18,262 bases of DNA from UBA4416 sp043719555 (GTDB lineage Bacteria; Bacteroidota; Bacteroidia; B-17B0; Aurantibacillaceae): contig JAYSTR010000212.1 of assembly GCA_043719555.1 (NCBI GenBank), forward strand, positions 1 to 18,262, read 5' to 3'. Both the position numbers and the translations under genes were made by a program. The notes beneath the pieces are model-generated. The model made no database searches and was not told the origin of the DNA. It saw nothing but the letters and a program-made list of their open reading frames with translations. Shown in pieces: positions 7,623 through 16,500 of the stretch; the stretch's first letter is position 1, and the number at the start of each line of letters is the position of its first letter.

Positions 7623-8291
7623 ATGAAGTTATTTCAATACACATATTATTTTTTTAGATCACTTTATTATCGTGGACTTGTAAACACCTTTAAATTATTA
7701 ACTTATGAGGCGAAATTTGAAAAAAAATTAGGTATTGACACGCACAAAATTGTAAATCTAGATGATTTAACTTTAGATGGAGATGAGTCTGCTGACAATC
7801 ATCATTACCAGGGAGCCAGTTACTATATATTGTTTAATTTATTTAATATCCTACCAACTAACATCAAAGATAAACCATTTATAGATTATGGCTGTGGAAA
7901 AGGCAGAGCTTTATTTGTTGCTGAACAATGTGGTTTTACTCATTTAATTGGAGTTGATATAGCTAAAGAATTAATTGATGATGCCGTACAAAATTTAAGT
8001 CAATATAAAAAAAACAACATTGGTAGTAAGTTTAGTTTTTTATTTTGCGACGCAACTAAATACGAAATCCCGAATGATGCCTGTGTTTTTTATTTTTTTA
8101 ATCCTTTTGGATTTAAAATTTTAGAGCAAATAATTGAAGCTATCCAAATTAGTAAAACGAAGTATCCACGTGATATTTATTGTCTCTACCTAAATCCAAA
8201 ATACAAAGAAGCATTTTCAATAAAAGGGGTTAAAGAATATTTTATAGAAAAAAACAAACATTACACTGAAGCTATAGTTTATAAACTCTAA
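7623..8291 (+). CDS. Class I SAM-dependent methyltransferase
   Basis: 222 residues from the ATG at 7623. An upstream in-frame TTG at 7593 is rejected because it lies inside the terminator stem. The N-terminal 60 residues are aromatic and basic and have no clear domain. The Rossmann fold starts with motif I, FIDYGCGKGRAL (Asp88 to Gly94), followed by the acidic ribose-binding end of strand 2 (GVDIA, Asp112), CDATKYEIP (Asp143) and a motif IV-like FFNPFG (Asn160-Pro161). No substrate-specific domain is present. Many similar stand-alone methyltransferases occur near surface-polysaccharide genes, and the convergent neighbour is a phosphoglycosyl transferase, but the substrate is unknown. The gene begins 12 bases after a terminator T-run, so its promoter is unclear. 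Confidence 0.85.
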   Translation: MKLFQYTYYFFRSLYYRGLVNTFKLLTYEAKFEKKLGIDTHKIVNLDDLTLDGDESADNHHYQGASYYILFNLFNILPTNIKDKPFIDYGCGKGRALFVAEQCGFTHLIGVDIAKELIDDAVQNLSQYKKNNIGSKFSFLFCDATKYEIPNDACVFYFFNPFGFKILEQIIEAIQISKTKYPRDIYCLYLNPKYKEAFSIKGVKEYFIEKNKHYTEAIVYKL

Positions 8292-8318
8292 TTTTTAATA
8301 AGAAAAAAAGAAAATTTG

Positions 8319-8909
8319 TTATCGTAAAATTTTCGCAATTGTATTTACTAAAATTGATATATCAACAAAAAGATTGTTTTTTGAAATATATTTTAAATTT
8401 AAATTCAATTTTTCAGGCATAATCTCATCAATATACGTTTGTTCAGGAGTACTTGATTTTGCTAATAACTCATTTTCATTAATAAATTGGATAGATGCAT
8501 AATCTGTTATTCCTGGCTTAACTATTAATACCTTTAATTGCTCTGAAGTATACATATCTACATATTTTCTAACCTCTGGGCGAGGACCAACTAAACTCAT
8601 GCTTCCAAACAAAACGTTAAATAACTGAGGCAACTCATCAAGCTTATATTTTCTTAAATAATAACCTACATTAGTTACTCGTGAGTCTCTTCCTCCTATC
8701 GTCAACAACCCCTTTTTATCTGCATCAATATGCATTGTTCTAAATTTAAATAATTTAAAATCTTTATTATTTAAGCCTACTCGGGTTTGAAAATAAAAAA
8801 TCGGCAACCCGCTTGAAACAAGCATCCAAATAATAATAATAACAAAAAATGGTAAGAGTATTGTAATACCAATAAGCGAAACACAAATATCAAATAAACG
8901 TTTTAGCAT
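8319..8909 (-). CDS. Short monotopic phosphoglycosyl transferase (bacterial sugar transferase family)
   Basis: 196 residues. The protein transfers a sugar-1-phosphate from a nucleotide sugar to undecaprenyl phosphate at the cytoplasmic membrane, the first step of O-antigen, capsule or glycan assembly. Visible parts are a hydrophobic anchor (about 9-31) with Pro20, as in the re-entrant helix of PglC-like enzymes; KLFKFRTMH (52-60); the catalytic Asp91-Glu92 in YKLDELPQLFNVL; SLVGPRPEV (105-113); and KPGITDYASI (131-140). The length is that of the minimal PglC/WcaJ-C catalytic unit without the extra N-terminal helices of long WbaP-type enzymes. The sugar specificity cannot be read from the sequence. 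It follows the M23/LysM gene by 35 bases on the same strand, so an operon is likely. ATG start at 8909. Confidence 0.92.
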   Translation of the reverse strand: MLKRLFDICVSLIGITILLPFFVIIIIWMLVSSGLPIFYFQTRVGLNNKDFKLFKFRTMHIDADKKGLLTIGGRDSRVTNVGYYLRKYKLDELPQLFNVLFGSMSLVGPRPEVRKYVDMYTSEQLKVLIVKPGITDYASIQFINENELLAKSSTPEQTYIDEIMPEKLNLNLKYISKNNLFVDISILVNTIAKILR

Positions 8910-8944
8910 TTTGCTGAAATTTTAAAAACACGAAAATAACTAAA

Positions 8945-9937
8945 TTAATTGACGCGTAGTTTTTGCCCAATTTTTAAATAATAACGTTTGTCAGTTGCAT
9001 TTAAAACACATAGCTCTTTCATTGATAAACCGTATCGTTTGGCAACTTCATACCAACTATCGCCTCGCTCAATCGTATGCAAGGTTGCATTACTTGGGAA
9101 TGCGCAAATACCATAACGAGATTTTTTTATAACTATAGAATCATTAAATGTTTTATTTTCGGTAAAAGAAATAACCGAAGCTGGATTTAGTGCTTGCCCC
9201 TTAAAACGAACCTCGAAATGTAAATGAGGTCCACTACTTCGCCCTGTACTTCCACCTAATCCAATTAACTGGCCAGCTAACACAACCTGCCCAGGTTTAA
9301 CTTTAATTTTTGATAAATGTGCGTATACAGTTTCTAGGCCATTATAATGTCTGATAATCACAACATTTCCATAAGCTCCTTTAGCATGTGCTATACGAAC
9401 CATACCATCAAAGGCTGAAACAACAGGATCACCTTTGTGTAAATTTATATCTATGCCTTTATGCATACGCCCATCTCTCCAACCAAACTTTGAATTAACT
9501 GGGCCGATACATGGGTGAGCATAAATTCCTAACGAATCACTTTCAATTTTAATAATTTGTGATTCCGGAAATTCATTATCAGGTGTTATTTGAAATACCG
9601 TACTTTCATCAAAATCATCATAAAAATTAGTCGCAGGCAAAGTATTAATCTTGGCAATAACTAAATTGGTTTCGTTTGATGTTAAGATACTATTATAGTA
9701 ACTAATCAACTCTATTTCGTGCTCATTGATTGTTTCTAGGTCTAATAAAGAATCTACAAGATTAACGATGTCCAGTTTGGTAATAGAATTTTTAGAAATA
9801 TCTTTATTAAAGCCAAGTTTGGTTGTATCCTTTTTAGGCCCACCTTCAGCCCTTAATGCGCTCGAAAACGCAAAAAAAACAAAGCAGATATAAACACTTA
9901 ACTTCAAATTGTTAATAAATTTATACGAAAATAGCAA
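8945..9937 (-). CDS. Secreted M23 peptidoglycan endopeptidase with C-terminal LysM domain
   Basis: 330 residues. A signal peptide (hydrophobic core about 11-28, cleavage near ALRA) is followed by a low-homology linker (31-140), an M23 lysostaphin/NlpD-type domain (about 141-258) and a LysM domain (about 286-329; HTIERGDSWYEVAKRYGLS ... LKIGQKLRV). The M23 metal and catalytic residues are all present: H159-x3-D163 (MHKGID), His207 (YAHLS) and H238-L-H240 (GPHLHFE). It should be either an active peptidoglycan hydrolase or, if regulated, a cell-division or wall-remodelling enzyme. LysM binds glycan strands. There is no ATG in the first 170 codons. The start is TTG at 9937 or possibly TTG at 9907, which would leave a compact signal peptide (KLSVYICFVFF). 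It is divergent from ilvE and probably heads a two-gene operon with the phosphoglycosyl transferase. Confidence 0.92.
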   Translation of the reverse strand: MLFSYKFINNLKLSVYICFVFFAFSSALRAEGGPKKDTTKLGFNKDISKNSITKLDIVNLVDSLLDLETINEHEIELISYYNSILTSNETNLVIAKINTLPATNFYDDFDESTVFQITPDNEFPESQIIKIESDSLGIYAHPCIGPVNSKFGWRDGRMHKGIDINLHKGDPVVSAFDGMVRIAHAKGAYGNVVIIRHYNGLETVYAHLSKIKVKPGQVVLAGQLIGLGGSTGRSSGPHLHFEVRFKGQALNPASVISFTENKTFNDSIVIKKSRYGICAFPSNATLHTIERGDSWYEVAKRYGLSMKELCVLNATDKRYYLKIGQKLRVN

Positions 9938-10056
9938 AATTATCCAATTTAACTATATTTTCAGAAAAATTACCTGACATGAATCAAGTTAAATAATCGA
10001 CTAATTAATTTTTATTTCAAATATTTTTTCCCTTATTTGTTATATAAATTTATATT

Positions 10057-11124
10057 ATGATTGCTAACGCAGATATTAAAATCGAAAAAGTTGCCCAAAG
10101 TCGTGTAAGCGAATTTGATGTAAATAATGTACCATTCGGAAAATGTTTTTCTGACCATATGTTAATTGCAGAATATGCAGATGGAAAATGGCAGAAGGCG
10201 TATATCCAGCCTTATAAAGATATGCCAATGAGTTACGCTATGTCCGCATTACATTACGGGCAAGCTATTTTTGAAGGCATGAAAGCTTATAAAAATGAAT
10301 ATGGTGAAGTTTCTATATTTAGACCTTTAGATAACTTTAATCGTTTAAATGTTTCGGCTATACGTATGGCTATGCCTGAAGTTCCTGAAGAAATTTTTAT
10401 GGGTGGATTATTAGAATTATTAAAATTAGATTCTGCTTGGGTTCCAACCTCTGAAACTGGATCATTATATATTCGTCCGTTTTTAATTGCTACAGACGAA
10501 GCTATTGGCGTAAAAGCAAGCGATACTTACAAATTTGTAATTATTACTTGTCCTGCAGGAAAATATTACTCAGAACCAATTAAGGTTTTAGTTGAAAAAA
10601 ATTACATCCGTGCTGTTGAAGGCGGAGTAGGTTTTGTTAAAGCCGCTGGAAATTATGGCCGTAGCTTATATCCTACCAAATTAGCTCAGCAAAAAGGTTA
10701 CCAACAAGTAATTTGGACTGATTCAAAAACACATTCATTTGTAGAAGAATCAGGAACAATGAACTTAATGTTTGTAATAGACAATACGGTTATTACTCCT
10801 GCAACTAGTGATACAATTTTGGATGGTATTACTCGTCGCAGCGTTTTGGCTTTAGCTAGAGACTGGGGAATGAACGTTGAGGAAAGGAAAGTTTCTATTG
10901 CGGAAATTATTGAGGCGCATGCCAAAGGAACGTTACAAGAAGTATTTGGCGTAGGAACTGCTGCAACTATCGCTCAAATTATTGGCATTGGTTTCGATGA
11001 AAAAAACTATGATTTACCTGCTGTCGAAAATCGTAAGTTCTCAACTAAAATTGATGAAACACTACGCAACATTCGTAAAGGAAAAGTTGAGGATAAATTC
11101 AATTGGATGTTTAAAGTAAACTAA
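10057..11124 (+). CDS. ilvE: Branched-chain-amino-acid aminotransferase
   Basis: 355 residues, a fold-type IV PLP enzyme that interconverts leucine, isoleucine and valine with their 2-oxo acids using glutamate/2-oxoglutarate. The catalytic Lys195 is in GFVKAAGNYGRSL. The cofactor-contact stretch EESGTMNLMFV, the QQVIWTD strand and DGITRRSVLALARDWG are all typical, as are LHYGQAIFEGMKAY and ETGSLYIRPF in the N-terminal half. The form is of the eukaryote-like/long BCAT subgroup (VKAAGNYG, about 355 residues) rather than the roughly 309-residue E. coli IlvE. ATG start at 10057. It stands alone as a single-gene unit bounded by a strong terminator; no other branched-chain biosynthesis gene is nearby. 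No leader peptide or attenuator is evident upstream. Confidence 0.95.
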   Translation: MIANADIKIEKVAQSRVSEFDVNNVPFGKCFSDHMLIAEYADGKWQKAYIQPYKDMPMSYAMSALHYGQAIFEGMKAYKNEYGEVSIFRPLDNFNRLNVSAIRMAMPEVPEEIFMGGLLELLKLDSAWVPTSETGSLYIRPFLIATDEAIGVKASDTYKFVIITCPAGKYYSEPIKVLVEKNYIRAVEGGVGFVKAAGNYGRSLYPTKLAQQKGYQQVIWTDSKTHSFVEESGTMNLMFVIDNTVITPATSDTILDGITRRSVLALARDWGMNVEERKVSIAEIIEAHAKGTLQEVFGVGTAATIAQIIGIGFDEKNYDLPAVENRKFSTKIDETLRNIRKGKVEDKFNWMFKVN

Positions 11125-11142
11125 ACTTTTAATTAAATTTTT

Positions 11143-11178
11143 AAAAGGTTGTCTCAAAAAGACAACCTTTTTATTTTT
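11143..11178 (+). terminator. Rho-independent terminator after ilvE
   Basis: AAAAGGTTGTCT (11143-11154) pairs over 12 bp with AGACAACCTTTT (11160-11171) around the loop CAAAA, followed by a T-rich tract interrupted by one A. It begins 18 bases after the ilvE stop. Confidence 0.92.
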
Positions 11179-11184
11179 GTTCCA

Positions 11185-11213
11185 TTTGGGCGTATTTGAG
11201 ACAACTATATTTC
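11185..11213 (+). promoter_or_regulatory. Candidate promoter for uvrB
   Basis: TTTG (11185-11188), a 17-base spacer and TATATTTC (11206-11213) fit the Bacteroidota pattern at all but the last base. It lies just after the ilvE terminator and would give a leader of roughly 90 bases before the uvrB start. A second, poorer -7-like TGTATTTG lies at 11236-11243. Confidence 0.38.
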
Positions 11214-11307
11214 AATAAATTTTTATTTTTTCAACTGTATTTGTTTTAATTTTAAAGAAAATAAAATACATCAATCAATTAGTATAAGTAATCGTAACAT
11301 TTAAAAC

Positions 11308-13332
11308 TTGGCATTTAACCTGATATCCGATTTTCAGCCCACTGGCGACCAACCAACTGCTATTAAACAATTAGTAGAGGGATTAAACGCTAACACCAAA
11401 CATCAGGTATTATTAGGTGTTACAGGTTCTGGTAAAACATTTACGGCAGCAAATGTTATACAACAAGTTAATAAACCAACCTTAATTTTAAGTCATAATA
11501 AAACATTAGCGGCTCAATTGTTTAGCGAATTCAAACAGTTTTTTCCGAATAATGCCGTTGAGTATTTTGTAAGTTATTACGATTACTATCAGCCCGAAGC
11601 CTATTTGCCAACTACGGGCACTTACATCGAAAAAGATTTACAAGTTAATGATGAGATAGAAAAATTACGTATCAGTGCTTCGTCAGCATTATTGTCGGGT
11701 AGACGCGATGTTATTGTAGTTTGTTCGGTTTCTTGTATTTATGGTATTGGAAATCCAACCGATTTCAAAAAAAATATTATTTCTATAGAAGTAGGCAAAG
11801 TTATTTCGCGTAATAAATTATTGCATTTATTAGTAGCTGCTTTATACTCTCGCACTACCGAAGAATTTAAGCGAAGCAATTTTAGAGTTAAAGGCGATAC
11901 CGTTGATGTGAATTTATCGTATGCCGATCATTCGGTGCGCATTTGTTTTTTTGGCGATGAAATTGAATCTATCGAAACCTTTGATTCTACAAATGGTTAT
12001 GTGATAGAAAAATTCGAATCCTTTACAATTTATCCAGCCAATATATTTGTTACCTCACCTGACACGATGGAACATGCTATGTTTCAGATACAAGAAGATA
12101 TGGTAAAACACGTTGCCTTTTTAAAAGCTAACGGAAAAGATATAGAGGCGAAACGCATTGAGGAGCGCGTGAATTATGATTTAGAGATGATGCGTGAATT
12201 AGGCTATTGTAGTGGCATCGAAAACTATTCGCGTTATTTAGACGGTCGTTCTCCTGGTACTCGTCCATTTTGCTTGTTAGATTATTTTCCAGACGATTAC
12301 TTGCTAATGATTGACGAAAGCCATGCAACCATTCCTCAAATACGAGCTATGTTTGGCGGCGATTTATCGCGCAAATTAAACTTAGTGGAGTATGGTTTCA
12401 GACTTCCTGCAGCCTTAGATAATCGTCCATTAAAATTTGAAGAGTTTGAGCAATTAACTAATCAATGTATTTATATATCTGCAACACCAGCCGATTATGA
12501 ATTAGCAAAAGCAGAAGGTGTTATAGTGGAGCAAGTTGTTCGTCCTACTGGAATTCTCGATCCTATTATCGAAGTTCGTCCAAGTGCTAATCAGGTAGAT
12601 GATTTACTGGATGAAATACATAAAGTAGTGGAACGTGATGAACGCGTATTAGTTACAACACTTACCAAACGTATGGCCGAGGAGTTAACTAAATACTTAA
12701 CTAAATTACAAATTCGTTGCAGATACATACACAGCGATGTAGATACTTTGGAACGTGTAGAAATTTTACGTCAGTTACGTGTGGGAATGTTTGATGTATT
12801 AATTGGTATTAATTTATTGCGTGAGGGATTGGATTTACCCGAAGTATCTTTGGTGTGTATTTTAGATGCTGATAAAGAAGGCTTTTTACGCAATGTGCGA
12901 AGCTTGGTACAAACCAGTGGTAGAGCGGCTCGTAACGTTAATGGCAGAGTAATTATGTATGCCGATAAAATAACAGATAGTATGCAAACGACGATTAACG
13001 AAACGGAACGCCGTCGAAAAAAACAAATTGAATACAATTATAAAAATGGCATTACGCCAACCCAAGCTGGTAAAAAAGCGCTATTACAACCTAATGATAT
13101 TGGTATAGAGGTAACCGTTGATGGCAAATTAGTGCGCACTTACATAGAGCCAGAAATGATTAATATGGCGGCTGATCCTGTAGTGCAATATATGAGCAAA
13201 GATGAACTCAAAAAACAAATTACCAAGCTAAAAACAGCTATGCTAAAAGCATCTAAAGAAATGGATTACCAAGAAGCAGGGCGTTTACGCGACGAAATGT
13301 ATGGTTTAGAAAAATTAATGAAAGACCAATAA
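11308..13332 (+). CDS. uvrB: UvrABC system protein B (nucleotide excision repair helicase subunit)
   Basis: 674 residues, the normal family length. UvrB receives damaged DNA from UvrA, verifies the lesion and recruits UvrC for dual incision. The Walker A motif is G37-VTGSGK-T44, directly after the hallmark DFQPTGDQP (8-16). The damage-probing beta-hairpin region contains YYDYYQPEAYLP (about 92-103). Walker B is IDESH (Asp336 to His339). Helicase motifs V-VI include GINLLREGLDLPEV and QTSGRAARNVNGRVIMYAD. The C-terminal UVR domain (about 636-671, LKKQITKLKTAMLKASKEMDYQEAGRLRDEM) contacts UvrC and UvrA. The start must be TTG at 11308: an in-frame TAA lies two codons upstream (11302-11304) and family alignment begins exactly here. 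No SOS box is recognisable. Confidence 0.97.
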   Translation: MAFNLISDFQPTGDQPTAIKQLVEGLNANTKHQVLLGVTGSGKTFTAANVIQQVNKPTLILSHNKTLAAQLFSEFKQFFPNNAVEYFVSYYDYYQPEAYLPTTGTYIEKDLQVNDEIEKLRISASSALLSGRRDVIVVCSVSCIYGIGNPTDFKKNIISIEVGKVISRNKLLHLLVAALYSRTTEEFKRSNFRVKGDTVDVNLSYADHSVRICFFGDEIESIETFDSTNGYVIEKFESFTIYPANIFVTSPDTMEHAMFQIQEDMVKHVAFLKANGKDIEAKRIEERVNYDLEMMRELGYCSGIENYSRYLDGRSPGTRPFCLLDYFPDDYLLMIDESHATIPQIRAMFGGDLSRKLNLVEYGFRLPAALDNRPLKFEEFEQLTNQCIYISATPADYELAKAEGVIVEQVVRPTGILDPIIEVRPSANQVDDLLDEIHKVVERDERVLVTTLTKRMAEELTKYLTKLQIRCRYIHSDVDTLERVEILRQLRVGMFDVLIGINLLREGLDLPEVSLVCILDADKEGFLRNVRSLVQTSGRAARNVNGRVIMYADKITDSMQTTINETERRRKKQIEYNYKNGITPTQAGKKALLQPNDIGIEVTVDGKLVRTYIEPEMINMAADPVVQYMSKDELKKQITKLKTAMLKASKEMDYQEAGRLRDEMYGLEKLMKDQ

Positions 13333-13387
13333 TAAACTAATCATCGCAATAATCCGTACCCTATTAAACATAATTCTGCGCCAATTT

Positions 13388-13420
13388 AGGCTTTCAATGA
13401 GTAAACCAAGCCTTTTATTT
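13388..13420 (+). terminator. Possible weak terminator after uvrB
   Basis: AGGCTT (13388-13393) and AAGCCT (13408-13413) can pair over 6 bp around a 14-base loop, followed by TTTTATTT. The stem is short and the loop long, so the call is tentative. Apart from this and the promoter at 13467-13497, the 200-base gap 13333-13532 holds nothing I recognise. Confidence 0.35.
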
Positions 13421-13466
13421 AGCCAAAAGCACTTAATACTTACTACAGAATTTCTTTAGAATTACA

Positions 13467-13497
13467 TTTGCTAAATAGCATCTTTTCATTATCTTTA
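13467..13497 (+). promoter_or_regulatory. Bacteroidota-type promoter for the ABC transporter gene
   Basis: TTTG (13467-13470), a 19-base spacer and TATCTTTA (13490-13497) match the consensus except for the final base, with the ideal spacing. The ATG at 13533 lies 35 bases downstream. This is the best promoter candidate in the window. Confidence 0.52.
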
Positions 13498-13532
13498 GTG
13501 CATTATCATCGATAAAAGCTTAATTTTTTACT

Positions 13533-16500
13533 ATGAGTGAAAGAATCTTACGTGCACTAATGCAAATGTTTGCCATCATCGCAAAAGTTGATGGCGTTAC
13601 CAATACTGGTCGTTCAATTGTTGAATCCTTTTTAAAGCAGCAATTAAATTTAGAGCAGGTAGAAACATTCTTAAAAATATTTGATGGCTTTATTGAAGCT
13701 CAACAAAATGGATCTAAACGTAAAGATGGTTCGGAAAAAAGAACCTCTTTAAACTCTGTAAAGGTTTTAAAAATCTGTACGCACATTAATCAAGAACTAG
13801 AGCAACCGCAAAAAGTCATTGTATTAATTCGTTTGTTAGAGTTTATTTACTCATCTAACGAAATCTCTGAACAAGAAAACGAATTTGTTATTACAGTTGC
13901 CGATACCTTTAATATTTCTTTAGAAGAGTTTGCTCAACTACGCCATTTTATTGAAGATAAGCCCGAAGATGTTCCTAACACAGCGAATATTTTAGTTATC
14001 AATAATAAAGAAAATGGATACAATAATTTAAGTAAACATATTTTTTGTGATGCACTTTCTTCGGATGTGCGTGTTATTCGTATTGATAGCGTTAGTATGT
14101 ATGCTTTACGTATTTACGGAAATATTGAGTTGCAGTTAAACGGACAAGGTATTTCTAAAGAGCGTGTTCATATTTTAACTCCGGGTTCATCGTTACGTAG
14201 CTCTAAAATTAAACCTATATACTATAGCGATATCATCAGTCGCTTTTTAGCAGATAGCTCACAAGCTCGCATTTCGTTTGAGGCAAAAAACATTGAGTAT
14301 AAATTTAAAGGTGGCAAATTAGGCTTACGTAATATTAATATTCGCGAAGAAGGCGGAAAATTAATTGGTATTATGGGCGGCTCTGGTGCTGGTAAATCAA
14401 CGCTATTAAACGTTTTAAATGGTGTTGAAATTCCGAGTGGTGGAGAAGTTTTAATTAACGGGAAAAATATTCATAAAGATAAATCATCTGTAGATGGTGT
14501 TATTGGACACGTTACACAGGATGACTTATTAATTGAAGAACTAACTGTTTACGAAAACCTATATTACAATGCCAAGTTATGCTTTGGCAATTTAACGGAT
14601 GAGGAAATTGCTAAAAAATGCCACACACTATTAGCAGATTTAGGTTTATCAGAAACAAAAGATTTAAAAGTTGGATCACCTTTAGAAAAAACAATTTCGG
14701 GCGGACAACGTAAACGATTAAATATTGGTTTAGAGTTAATTCGTGAACCATCGGTTTTATATGTTGATGAGCCTACATCAGGTTTATCATCACGTGACTC
14801 TGAAAATATTATGGACCTTTTAAAAGAATTAGCTTTAAAAGGAAAATTAATTTTTGTGGTTATTCATCAACCGTCTTCAGATATTTTTAAAATGTTTGAT
14901 AAGCTGCAAATATTAGATGTGGGCGGCTACCCAATTTATTATGGTAATCCGGTTGATGCTGTTTCGTATTTTAAAGGTTTAGTAAAACACGTAAATGCCG
15001 AGGAAAGCGAGTGTTGGAACTGTGGTAACGTAAACCCTGAACTTATTTTTAACATTATTGAAAGCAAGGTATTGGACGAGTACGGTAATTTAACACACAA
15101 CCGTAAAACAAGTCCTAAGGAATGGAATAACAGCTACGTTGAAAAAATAGAATCGCAAATTGGCGAAATCACTCAGCAAGACGAAATACCACAGGCTATT
15201 TTTAAAATACCAAATGCGTTTAAACAATTTAAAGTATTTATAACGCGCGATGTATTAAGCAAATTAACTAACACGCAATACTTATTAATCAACTTTATCG
15301 AAGCACCTTTATTAGCTTTAATTTTAGCATATTTAGTTCGCTTTTTTAATACCGATGCCGAAAACAAAAAAGGTTATATCTTTCGTGAAAACGAAAATAT
15401 ACCTGCCTATATGTTTATGGCAGTTGTTGTAGCGTTATTTATCGGCTTAACAGTAAGTGCCGAGGAAATTATTCGCGACCGAAAAATCCGCAAACGTGAG
15501 TCGTTTTTAAATTTAAGCAAAGGCAGTTATTTATGGAGCAAAATCATTATTATGTTTGTATTATCTGCCATACAAACGTTTTGTTTTGTATTAGTTGGTA
15601 ACTCTGTATTAGGAGTGCATGGTATGTTTACCGATTACTGGATGGTATTATTTACTGCATCATGTTTTGCCAATATGTTAGGTTTAAATATTAGTAGTGC
15701 CTTTAATAGTGCCGTTACTATTTATATTTTAATTCCGTTTTTAATTATACCTCAGTTATTATTAAGTGGTGTTATTGTTAAGTTTGATAAGCTTAACCCT
15801 ACTCTTGCTAAACAAGGCGGCGTGCCTTTAGTTGGCGAGATGATGACCAGCCGTTGGGCTTTTGAGGCATTAGCCGTAAACCAATTTAAAGCTAATGAGT
15901 TTCAACGTAATTTTTATAAATACGATAAAGCCATTAGTATTTCATCATACAAAAAAGTGTATTGGATACCTAAGCTTCATAATAAAATAACAAAAATTGA
16001 AGCAGAATTAAAAGAGTATTTAAAAAAGGATGAAACAACTCAGGACTTAGTATTAATAAAGAGTGAGTTATTAAAAGAACAAGCGTTTTTAAAAGGAAAA
16101 TATAAATTTGAAAATATTGATAAGTTAGATATTAAAAATTTCACACCACAAGTAGTATCCTCTCTAAAAACCTTTTTAAATAAAATAAACGAGCATTATA
16201 TTAATTACGAAAAAAAGGCTCGTAAAGAAAAAGAAATTGTAATACAAAAACTCATTACCAAACTAGGTAACGAAAATTATTTAAAATTACAGGAAAGCTA
16301 TGAGAACGAAAGTTTAAATTCCTTAATGCTAAATAGTAACGATTTTGGTGAAAGATGCTTAGAAAAAGACGGTAGATTAATACAACGCTCAGAGCCAGTG
16401 TATTTAGATCCAATAGAATCGAATTATGGACAAGCGCACTTTTTTGCTCCTAATAAAAAAGTGTTTGGTGTTTTATTTCCAACGTTTTGGTTTAATATGA

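Noticed and set aside
12771..13037. Minus-strand open frame inside uvrB (and a similar one at 12128-12328).
   Set aside because: Shadow of the conserved helicase domain; no recognisable protein features.
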